Source: Eudromia elegans
Taxonomy: Eukaryota > Chordata > Aves > Tinamiformes > Tinamidae
NCBI GenBank assembly: GCA_003342815.1
Contig: PTEX01000147.1
Span: 248,001-312,000 of the forward strand
Length of the DNA stretch: 64,000 bases
Reading direction: 5' to 3'
Numbering within the stretch: position 1 is the first letter of the stretch; every line of letters starts with the position of its first letter. Positions 37,901 through 49,900 of the stretch are shown here, piece by piece. The translations under genes and the position numbers were made by a program. Below the pieces are notes generated by a model that was given only the letters and a program-made list of their open reading frames with translations, had not been told where the DNA came from and made no database searches.

Positions 37901-40900
37901 CATTTTCTCTAATTTTGGAAAAATAATTTGGGGTTTTTTGAATTTTGAATTGCTCTTTGATTTAGGTTACAATATCCTTTCTGCATACACAACTTTTACA
38001 GATTAGGAAGCCTGGGCAGAGGGACTTTATGACTTGCCTAAGATCATACAGTGTTTTGACAGACAGTTGTATAAAAGAGCCCCGTGACTTCTAATTAGCA
38101 ATGGAATGACTAAACAAATATGGACTGAAAGTTCTACAGTTCATGTGTATGTAATATAACACTGAGTTTTGTAATTCTTGCTTATGTATGGAACATCTTA
38201 CTTCATAACATCTTAATTTCAGGACATAAAAGAATAATCTTTTGTGTCAGCCTCTTCTTAATTCGTTTTTTTCTGTGTAGTTTCTTTTAAAGAGTTTGCT
38301 GTTTATCTGTTGCAGGAATATGCACGGAAAGCACTTGACTTTATTTGGGAAAAGAGACAACGCAGTAGCAATTTAGTGGGCGTTACTATTAATATTCACA
38401 CTGGAGACTGGGTCCGCAAAGGTACGTGGTGTTCTGACTGCAGGATTTGTGACCACAGGTGGTTTCAGGGAATAAAAAGTTCTTGTGTTTGTTGTTTTTA
38501 GCTTTTCCCACTCCACGTGTATCTAGTTTATTTTAAAATGTTAACGAGACTGGCAAGTGTACCTGCATACTTGAGATCTGGAAAATCTTACTGCAGGAAG
38601 ATCTGGCTTTTCTTTGAAACCATGTTTTGACTGAGAAATTAGGGTTTTTTTCCATTGCAGAGAATGTTTGCTCTGATTCCCTTAGTAGGGGAAGAAATGT
38701 CTTGGGATGAATTTTCAAGAACTGTTCTGTAAATACCCAGTGAAAAAACACGACTTCAGTTGTATATGCCAGTCAGTAGAAACATGTTGTCATGTAAGAG
38801 GAGTGAATTCTAAATGCATGTCTGTTTGTATTATTATGTGCATTAGTATTACATAGCCACTCGTGCCATAATACTAGTGATAGGAGTCTCTTTGTTTCAT
38901 TTTAGAATCAAAAGATATATCTAAATAAGTAATTAATGTGAAACCACATTTCATCTTCTGTTTCTAGATAGCGGAGTTGGAGCGGGAATAGATTCATATT
39001 ATGAATATTTATTAAAAGCCTATGTCTTGCTGGGAGATGACAGTTTCCTGGAAAGATTTAACACGGTAAGTCCTTTCTCAGATTTGTTCCTCATTTAAGA
39101 CTAATGTAAGATGTACTTTGCTGTCAGTCAGCTCATAGCCTGGGAAGTCCATGATGAACCCTCTGGCAGAATTTCTGCGGCTTCTGATTCAGTACAGATT
39201 TTCTCTGATCTTGAGTGGACTGTCACCTGATGAAGTATTTTAAACCCATCCAACAAAGGTTAGAATCTTCTTGAGCATGTTTTACCATGCTACCAGTACA
39301 GGAGATGCTGTGTTTGAAGATGATTTTGAAGAGTGCAACACTGGAAATGTTTCTGTAAAACAACATAAGGGCTTCTTGTTACAGAAGGTGGTATAACTTC
39401 TTAATGTCCTGAAGTAACAGAGATGATCTGAAAATTGAAATCTGGATCCTACATTGCACTCCAGGTCCATAATTTTAGGACTAGTAAGGCCCATATGAAT
39501 TTAGTAATCTACTATATATGTTTTTCAGTTTGAAAGTATATTTAAATGTATAAGATTACACAGTAAATCTCTTGGCATTGTTAGTATTTCATAAAATGTG
39601 ACAAAATAGGAGTATCCAATAAAAACACTTATATATCATAAGCAGTTTAAAATGGGAATATATCAGAGTTATAAGCCTGTCATAACATCTAAACTAAAAT
39701 GTTTGTTTCTTGTTTCTAACCTCCACCAGCCAGCACTATAATTGTATTTAGCCTCAATTATGTCTATTAAGTGCTTGCTATTGATTCAGTGCATGTGCTT
39801 ATAAGTTGCATTCTCGGCTTCAGATTCAGACAGCTATATTGGGACTAATAGGATTGGGAGTTGGAAAATTGAGAAGTGAGCAAATGGATTTTAAAGTTCT
39901 TGAGTGATCTAGTCCAGCTGTTTATGTTTATACCTTCTTTCTCCTCACAAGATATATTTCTTTATTTTCTATATTTCTGCTTTTCAATTCTGTTATTTGG
40001 AGGAAAGCAGCTTCAGCTTTGTTCATTGTGGTCTTTAAGATGCAGTCAAAGCAAAAGAGTCTTGTGATAAGTTATCCATTTGTCATGTGGCTACTGGCAG
40101 TACTTTTTCCTGTGTTTTACTTGCACGTTAGGAAAGGTGGAGTGTATTGGGTGTAATACTGAGGGGCTTTGCAATAGTTAATTTACAGTTTACTTTCTGA
40201 TTTGCAAAACTAGAAGATGTTCCACATGCAGTTATAGTTTGGAGTTTAATGCTTGTTCTTATTTTGAAATAGAATGACATAAGCCTGTGATTTAAACTTT
40301 TTCTCTTTTTTTCTTTTTGAAACTTATTGATAACATAAGCTCATGTTTTTTTGGATGTTTGTCAGCACTACGATGCCATAATGAGATACATTAGCCAGCC
40401 ACCTCTTCTACTTGATGTTCATATTCACAAACCTATGCTAAATGCTAGGACCTGGATGGATTCTTTGCTAGCTTTCTTCCCAGGGTTGCAGGTGGGTCTT
40501 AAAATCAATATGCAGATGAAATTTAATGACAAATAAACAAAACAACAACAACCTGTCAGTAATATAAATGACAAGTCAGCATTTTTAGAAGTGAAATTGC
40601 CGAAAAAGGGATTATATGCTCAACACTTCTGTTCTCCTGTTTTAAGTACCTTCTCCTTATGTTATATCCTTATGTTTGGCTGCTTTCACTCACTGTCGTG
40701 AAAACACAGCAATCAGGCCCCTTTCTTAATAGACTAAGACAGTTTTCTAGCTTGTCTCAGTAGCATCTTTCATACAAACTAAATTGAATTCTCCACCCAT
40801 CCCACACTTGCCTATAAATGGGATTTTTTTTTTCCTACTTAAGCTGCAATCTTAATGAGCTTACGAATTTTATAAAAAAGCTCTAAGGAATATGTGTGGC

Positions 40901-43900
40901 TTACACTGAAAGGGAAGAATAACATTTGCAGTGTGAGTCTGCTGGAAATGTAGGAATTGGCAAATAAGTTTATGTGAACACAGTAAGTCTGCCTAACCTT
41001 GTATATTGCTCCTGTGGTGGTGAATTTAATTTTGTTCTTTTATTTTAGGTGTTGAAGGGTGATATTCGACCTGCTATAGAAACTCATGAGATGCTGTATC
41101 AGGTTATAAAAAAGCATAACTTTCTTCCTGAGGTATGTTAGTATTTTTTATGTGATTAAAAACAAAGGTTTGTTTCCACAGTTTGCTTCACCAGTCTACA
41201 GTTCTCTACATTTATGATAAATATGTTTTAGGGAATACTTTTCCTTCAGTAAGTAGCATGGTAGTGGGAGCTGTTGCTATAATAATTGCTTAGGTTTTAC
41301 TTCAGCTGTTCCAAATTGACCCTGAATCGTTTCACAAGTTGATAAAAGCAGTCTTACCTGTAGCTGCCTAGTAACACAGCTGTGATCTTGCAGCATTGAT
41401 TGTATTGTCTTTATCAACCGAAGAAATACAAGGAAGGAAACTAAATGATGATTTTTTTTCTTAAATTTTGCCTTGTGTCCTTGTGAGTAGGTAGGAGTGA
41501 TCTGTAGGTATTGCAAGCTCAAGCTTTGTTTGAGCAAGTTATTTGTGCACACAAAAATGTGCTGAAGTGTTTCATTATCCTGTGATACCCTAGAATAAAT
41601 GAGAGCTTCCCAGTGCGGTCATAACTTTTTTATTTTTTTCCCAGTGCTCTATACTTTCAAAGAAGAATTTGAAAGATGTGGTAGTATAGTTATGTCTAAG
41701 CCAATGTGCATCCCATTTAGTAAAAACTTGGCTTAAATTCTAATATGAGCTAGTAGTGAAGGAAGGCTGTTACAGAGATTGGCTTTTGTCAGTGGTTTTT
41801 TATGTGGGAGCAAAATGTTAAGAGTGAACATATAACCTAGGAAATTCTTGCATAACTGATCTCTGGTCTCTGGTATTTTATATGTTAGAAATGGATGACA
41901 AGAACTGTCATTTCAGCTGAACAAATAATGTGTGTTTTCGGTGTCAGGTGGTAGCTCTCTTTGCAGAAATGATATTTGTAGCATCTGTGGCAGTGTATAG
42001 TGGACATTCACTTGCCTGGACCTGCCAGCCTCAACTGTGGGGTATTCCAGCTATTGTAAAATAATACGTTTGGGAATCAAAATAAGGTTCTGCAGGTTTT
42101 GTTCTAGCACTTATTTTTGACTGTTTTCTCCCATCCTCAGGCATTCACGACAGATTTTAGAGTTCACTGGGCTCAGCATCCTTTAAGGCCTGAATTTGCA
42201 GAAAGCACTTATTTCTTGTATAAAGTAAGATCACTTTCTTATCTCTGTTTTTGGGTCATCTTTTCCTATTCTAGAGTTTAACTGGTGATATGTTTCAAGG
42301 TAGAATGAGTAGTGCATCTGAGGATCTGAGTTGTTTGTTTTTTTTTTTTTTTTTTTTTTTAATCGAGCTGGTTNTGTATAAAATAAGGGTACCAAATTGT
42401 TCTGGGAGTTTTGTTTTGTATGCCTAGAATTAAAAGGAAAATCATTAGGTGACAATGACCCATATTTTTTAAAGGCATTTAGGTGTTACTGCTCTTGTTC
42501 TCAATAGAGACAAGTGCCAAAGCCACTTCTGCATTGTGGAGAAGAGCCCGCATGTATTAGGCTTCTTTTAAGTATTTTGTTTATCTGCACATGTGTAAGA
42601 GGATAGGTAGTACAATTATATCTCAGACATCTCTTACATATATGAGAAATATTGATAACTAGATCTTACTGGTATCTGAGAAGGCAGGAAACCAGCGTAT
42701 TTAAAATAATTAGTTGGAAAAAGCAGAAGCTACTAAGTCTTAAGTTCACCTGTGTGTGTGTGTGGTGGGGGGTTGTGTGTGGTTTTTTTTTTTTTAAATA
42801 GGCTACTGGGGATCCTTACTATCTCGAAGTAGGAAAAACACTCATTGAAAACTTAAACAAGTATGCGAGGGTACCTTGTGGATTTGCTGCAATGAAGGAT
42901 GTCCGTACTGGAAGTCATGAAGACAGGTAAGATTTTTGTGTTGACTTTGTTTTCTAAAATCCTTTAACAACAACAACAAAAAAGACCCTATTTTTTTGCA
43001 TAATGGAATTATTTGGCTTTTGAGCAGCCTTCTGTCTGATGACCAAGTCTACATTTACCACATTTACTTGTCATAGTCTGTAAACTATTGAAATGATTTC
43101 CTAGATTCCATTAAACATGTTTTCAGTGTCTTATAACTTTTCATCTTAAAGCTCTCCTTTTAGTAGTCTCAGAACCCTAGATGAATTACTTTACAAACTT
43201 CTAGGTCTCAAATTTTCCTTTGGAAGAGGTTTATTTGAGGTTGCTATAGTGCCATTTTGAATTATCTTGAATCATTTCCCTGCCTTTTTCCATTTGGAAA
43301 AAAACACTAATGGAATTAAGTTCAGCAGTACCATGGACCTTTCAGATGTGGAGCAATATGTTTGTGTGTACCAGGATTTTAGAAAATATGTGTACTTCTT
43401 AAAAGGTGTTTTTTTTCTCCCTGTTCTATAGAATGGATTCTTTCTTTCTCGCTGAGATGTTCAAGTATCTTTATCTGCTCTTTGCTGATAAGGAGGACAT
43501 GATTTTTGACATAGAAGACTATATCTTTACTACAGAAGCTCATCTATTGCCACTTTGGCTTTCCACTACAAACCAAACAATATCTAAAAAAAATACAGTA
43601 AGTATCAGCTGAAAACTTATATCTACTTTTAAAAGCTTTAAAAGCTTTAAAGCATTTTATTATAAGAAATAGGGAAAAGAATAGGAAAATTTGTTTGAAG
43701 TTCATCAGTTTTGACATTTTATTTAATATGGACTATTTTATCATAATATTTGCAGTCAGATGAATATGAGTTTTTCCATGATGGCATTTTGCATCACTGA
43801 ATCTTATGTAAAATGCTACGAATTATAAATAGTATATAAAGTGGGACACATTCACTGCTATACATATAGATCTGAAAAATAACCCAGTGCATTTTTTTAT

Positions 43901-46900
43901 CTTCCATGTTTATTGTCTCTTAATTTGTTTCTCAAACTTACATAATGACATGATGTTTTTGTTTATTTTACTACATTAACCCTCTGTGATTTTTACAACA
44001 GTATTTTGAGGCTAATACGAAGTTAATATTGTAGGATGCTTCTCTTAACCTTCTCGTAACCTTCTTAAATACCTTGTGATAGTTAATACAAGTGTATTGA
44101 GGAATACTGTAAACACTCATTTCCTTGGTTTAAGATGGTACAGTTTATCTTTCAGGTATGCAACTGCTGACAAGCAAGGTAAATGAATGTGAGAGTGAAT
44201 AGAGAGGTGTCCACAGCATCAGAACCATAAGTTCTTATTTTGCCTTATTTTGACCCTTACTATATGTCGTCTTTGAAATAATTTCTCCATCAGAAGAGAA
44301 AACTCTTGCTTTATTTAAAGCTATGCACATCTTGGTGAAACCATAAAGTTGGATAGAGTGTGATGTTTCATGGAATCTAACATTAAAAAGAAAGAACTTC
44401 TTGAAATAACTTACTCTTAACATCTGACACTGGTAATATATTTAACATGTCTTGGAGCTGACTATCAGTGTACCCAGATGGCGCAGATCTTACACACTCT
44501 TTATCTCAAAAATGTTCTTTCCTTGAGCATTTAACATCTCTTCTTAAATTTTAGAAACAGAGACTATGAAGAAAAGGCAGAATGAATTTAAGAGGGATTG
44601 CACTTTCAGTATAACATTTTTGTTGTTGTTCACTTGGTGTGACCAGCATTTTCCAACCTATGCAGGAAGTTATCAGAAGTGTCAAAAAGAGTCTATAACT
44701 TTTATTCCCAACATGAGAATGTTATACCTACAACTGAGAGAAATAGGATTCCCTCTGTAGTGGGAATGGAGTGCTGACCTAATGCGTATAATTTTGTTGA
44801 GATATCAAGTGTTCAGAAAAAGATCTGAAAAGAGAAAGGAATAACTTAATGAATGCAGTTCTATTGAAGCTTTTTGGTAAGTGTAAGTTGCTAATGTGAC
44901 TAACACAAAAGTGAGAAAAAACACATTTAAAGTGGTGTCAAAGTGTGTGGGATAGCGAAAAGTCTCTTAAGATCATCACATTATTTTTAATGACATTTTA
45001 CCGATGGAAAAACTGGCCAGTTATCTGAAAAGTCCCTCACAGAGCTAAGAACAGACTGTTACAAATTTTCCATTGTGCACATACATATTCCACATGATTT
45101 CACATGTTATAAAACACTGATTTGTGCAAATGTTAGTTCCTAAGATGACATCTTTTCTGAGAATAGATGTTGTTAGTTATATAAAGGTTCAACATTGCTG
45201 TGCACAGATTTGTGAGACTAATGCTCCCAATGGGAGAATCTTTTGTTGATATTAAAAAAAAAAATGTGCAAGAGGCTACTGTTTTTCTGTCTGTAATTCT
45301 TCGTAAATACATTCTTATTTTTAGGATGCAAAAGTGTTGGATTATCATATGAATAAACTTGATCTTCTAGAATGCTATGTAGAAAATGTTCTCGCTCAAG
45401 GAAAGGGGTGATATTCTTAGTAGCATGGAGGAAGAATGAATGAAGGCCTGGCAGTAATAAATGAGAATGTGTTTTTTTTCTCCCTCTAAAGGGGCTATAG
45501 TACACAGGCTACCATTTAGCATTGTAGGGTGAGACATAAAAAAAAAATGTGTTCATCATGTGTGGAAACTGGGTGCTTGTGACTTAATCTGCACCTGGTG
45601 CATATTCCCGTGATGGCTTTAGGGCCTATTTGATTTTCTTATTATAAAAATATATCTATATTTTTAATAAATGACCTTTATCTTTCATTTCAGACTACAG
45701 AATATACAGAGTTGGATGACAGCAACTTTGACTGGACCTGCCCGAACACCCAGATTCTTTTCCCAAATGACCCCACGTTTGCCCAGAGTATTCGTGAGCC
45801 TTTGAAAAACGTGGTGGATAAAAGTTGTCCTCGGGGTATTTCCAGAGCGTAAGATGAATATTTGCTGTCTTTTGCTAGTGTAGGGAATCAAAACTATCGA
45901 AGTATTGATTTGGGTGAAAGTCAAAAATCAACAGTAACAATAGCACTGCTATGCATGGGAAGGGAAACACTTTAATGTATGGGGGTGTAGATTTGTTCTG
46001 TTTGAGTTTGCAGTCCTTTTGGAATGTATAACCTAACTATGGGAAAAATAATTTATGTTCTCTCTGGTGTTATCAATTTTTATCAGGAATTGGTTAATCT
46101 TTCAAACTGAAAGGATTTTGACTCATGTGCCATAAAAGTAAATTGTAGCCCAGCTGTAATGAGAAAAGTGTTGCAGTCTTTGATTTCTGCAGTCTCTTGA
46201 ACAGTTCTGCAACTTCTTTTCTGTATTAAGTAAATAATGTCAGATAATCTTAGGTATTTTGAAAAGTTCAGTCTCTGCAAGTTGAGCAAGCTTATCCTGC
46301 TGACTGCCCCTTAGATATTTATACCTTGTGAATAAAACTGAGCAGCGGTTCTACTGGGAAGACTGTTTTTAATCATTCTTGCAGTAATGCAGACTACTTA
46401 AAAATGAAAAATAGCTTTTAGTGGTGTCATTTTTAGCAACACTGCGTGTTCTCTTTTGTACAAAATGATCGAGAATGTCAGCAACTCTTTCAGAAGAGAA
46501 TTTGGCTGAGAAGCTGCATTTTAGTGAAGTTTATACTCAACCTTATTCCTAAAAATTCCTATCTTGTGATGGAAGGAATAACTTGTGAAATTGGGTGCAA
46601 GGTCTCAAGAATAATCTGGTTTTGATCTCTAATATTTTTTGGCAGAGAAGAGAGTTTGGGAAGTGGACCAAAGCCACCACTGAGAGCCAGAGATTTCATG
46701 GCTAGTAATCCTGAGCATTTGGAAATATTGAAGAAGATGGGAGTCAGTTTGATTCATCTCAAAGATGGAAGAGTGCAATTAGTGCAACATGCGGTGCAAG
46801 TAAGGCCCAGCAGTAACCTTTATTAAAATCTGTAGTAAAACCCAACCCGTTAGGATTTTTGACTCTTTTAGCAGTTCAGAAGAGACTGACTTACTATGAA

Positions 46901-49900
46901 AAAGGCATGCAAACTTGATATGTAACCATATTTAGTAGGTGGTTACTCATTAATTTTTCATCCTCGCAGCATTTTTTATCAAATTTCCATTAAATCAGAT
47001 GGAGGCTGTTCACAAGATATGATTCTACTTGTCTGCTCATGCCATTAGCATTAGTACATATACATTTACAGTTGATTCGTACCTAAAAGTTTTCTCTACT
47101 TTTAAAAATAATTTTTATTTTTAAAGAGCATTTTTTAACTCTGAAGTTTATAGGATACATTTGTGATGGGGAGATTTATTTTTTTCATTAGCGCCATGAT
47201 GATGGTTTAGTCAGTAAAAAAAAGAGCACTGTGGTAGCTGGATGTATTCTGTGAATATCTGCAAATTGATATTTAGCTGCTGAGTTAGCCTGTGGACATA
47301 ATTTGTTTCTGTATAGATAAGTGATACTTGGAAATCAGAAGCTAGTTCACTTCCTAATGTGCCCTCCAAAATATAAAACCCTGGTATTTGATAATATTGT
47401 CTATATGGAGAATTCTGTAATTCTGTCAACTTGAAAGATTTAAAGTTGGTTAAATAAATTCTAACTTTTTAAAATGTAGGAGATGGAAACCAGGGGTTTA
47501 CCTTAGTGAAACACAATTCCTTTTATAAAAGAATTTCAAAACCATGTAATTAACTACATATTTTTGAAACTAATAATTTTCAGTTTGAGATATTTCTACT
47601 TGTTTAGGAAAGATTGATCTGTCTAGCGATATTTCACCCTGCTATGTGGTGAAAACATTAAATACTCCCTTTCAGCAGTTATCTTTTTTTAATCTGAGGT
47701 AATGAACTAATGACAGCGGGCCTCTGTTCTGTGTTTGAAAATCTTTGTAGCATTTTAATGGTTACTCATAGTAATGCTTTGTTAGAAAACTGATAAAACA
47801 GAGCATCATTCTGAATCACTAAAGTATCATTTTATTCAGTGTAATCAGTGATCAAAGCAATCACAACTTTTGGGTTGTTTTCTTGTTTTACTTTCAAGTT
47901 CATCAAAAACTGTGTGTGTGTGTGTGTTTTGTTCTCTCCCTCTCTCCCTCTCTCCCTCTCTCCCTCTCTCCCTCTCTCCCTCTCTCCCTCTCTCCCTCTC
48001 TCCCTNNNNNNNNNNNNNNNNNNNNNNNNNNNNNNNNNNNNNNNNNNNNNNNNNNNNNNNNNNNNNNNNNNNNNNNNNNNNNNNNNNNNNNNNNNNNNNN
48101 NNNNNNNNNNNNNNNNNNNNNNNNNNNNNNNNNNNNNNNNNNNNNNNNNNNNNNNNNNNNNNNNNNNNNNNNNNNNNNNNNNNNNNNNNNNNNNNNNNNN
48201 NNNNNNNNNNNNNNNNNNNNNNNNNNNNNNNNNNNNNNNNNNNNNNNNNNNNNNNNNNNNNNNNNNNNNNNNNNNNNNNNNNNNNNNNNNNNNNNNNNNN
48301 NNNNNNNNNNNNNNNNNNNNNNNNNNNNNNNNNNNNNNNNNNNNNNNNNNNNNNNNNNNNNNNNNNNNNNNNNNNNNNNNNNNNNNNNNNNNNNNNNNNN
48401 NNNNNNNNNNNNNNNNNNNNNNNNNNNNNNNNNNNNNNNNNNNNNNNNNNNNNNNNNNNNNNNNNNNNNNNNNNNNNNNNNNNNNNNNNNNNNNNNNNNN
48501 NNNNNNNNNNNNNNNNNNNNNNNNNNNNNNNNNNNNNNNNNNNNNNNNNNNNNNNNNNNNNNNNNNNNNNNNNNNNNNNNNNNNNNNNNNNNNNNNNNNN
48601 NNNNNNNNNNNNNNNNNNNNNNNNNNNNNNNNNNNNNNNNNNNNNNNNNNNNNNNNNNNNNNNNNNNNNNNNNNNNNNNNNNNNNNNNNNNNNNNNNNNN
48701 NNNNNNNNNNNNNNNNNNNNNNNNNNNNNNNNNNNNNNNNNNNNNNNNNNNNNNNNNNNNNNNNNNNNNNNNNNNNNNNNNNNNNNNNNNNNNNNNNNNN
48801 NNNNNNNNNNNNNNNNNNNNNNNNNNNNNNNNNNNNNNNNTCTCCCTCAAAACTATATAGGCAGCAAGTTCACTTGATGCCGAAGATGGTTTACGGTTCA
48901 TGCAAGAAATGATTGAAATATCCAGTCAGCAGCAGAAGGAGCAGCAGCTCCCTCCTCGCGCTGTTCAAATAGTTTCCCATCCGTTCTTCGGCAGGGTGGT
49001 CTTGACTGCTGGGCCAGCTCAGTTTGGAATGGACTTGTCCAAACACAAAGCTGGGGTATGTAAGATGTCCGTGTCATCTGTTGCAAGCTTTCTGCTGCTT
49101 TTTCTTTCACGAACCTGAGTTTTGTAGTATCGATGCTGTTTCAAGTTGCTCAGCTAGAGGTTAGTTTGACTGCAGCAGTTAAAACAATGGGATGCAGCAG
49201 TGATGAAAGATAGTGACCTATCAGTTTGCAGCCTGTGCTCTGCTCCTGGGTTATCAGTCATGATTTAAGATTTAATATTAGTTTCTAGTACTATGTATAT
49301 AATACATATTGAAACAAATTTATGTAATGTGAAGTGTACATCTTACGGAGTTCACTTAAGGGAAGATACACCACATGGGCCATGGATTTGCAGAAGCTGT
49401 TTTGAATTTAGGCTGTTCTTAGGCAAACTTCTACAAAGGGCTGCATCTAAGTAGAATATCATTTAAGCAACAGTTCCTACTGGAGACAGTACGTATAGTC
49501 AAAGTACAAGGATGGAAGAGTTAAGTTTTCACACAGTCGTTCTTTCTCGTCATAGAACTAAAGCCTCAGGATCCAGTGTGGGGCTCTCCAAAGTGACAAA
49601 ATACAGTAACTGTGTTAGATTATCTGAAGAAAAAGGCTTAGGAAACTTTTAGAGGCTTGAGCCTTGCTCTGATTGCACTTTTTTTTTCCCCCAAACAGAC
49701 AAGAGGATTTGTTGCAACCATTAAGCCATATAACGGGTGCTCGGAGATCACTAATCCTGAAGCAGTGAAAGAGAAAATTGCTTTGATGCAAAGAGGCCAG
49801 TGCATGTTTGCAGAAAAGGCACGAAACATTCAAAAAGCGGGAGCAATAGGAGGCATTGTTATCGGTAATAAAATTAAGTTCTTTATTTGTGTGAACATGA

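Larger units (their letters stand above)
46800..48860 (+). other. EDEM3: EDEM3 intron 16, containing the assembly gap
   Basis: AT-rich until 47.9 kb, then a TG run, an octanucleotide array, 835 Ns and a short remainder of the array. The protein reads straight across (VQHAVQ to [10 protein letters not shown], contiguous in mammals), so no coding exon is expected to be lost in the gap. Confidence 0.9.

Noticed and set aside
47848..48912. Open frames of 325-354 codons on both strands across 48 kb
   Set aside because: They consist of Ns plus the TCTCTCCC array and are artefacts of the gap.
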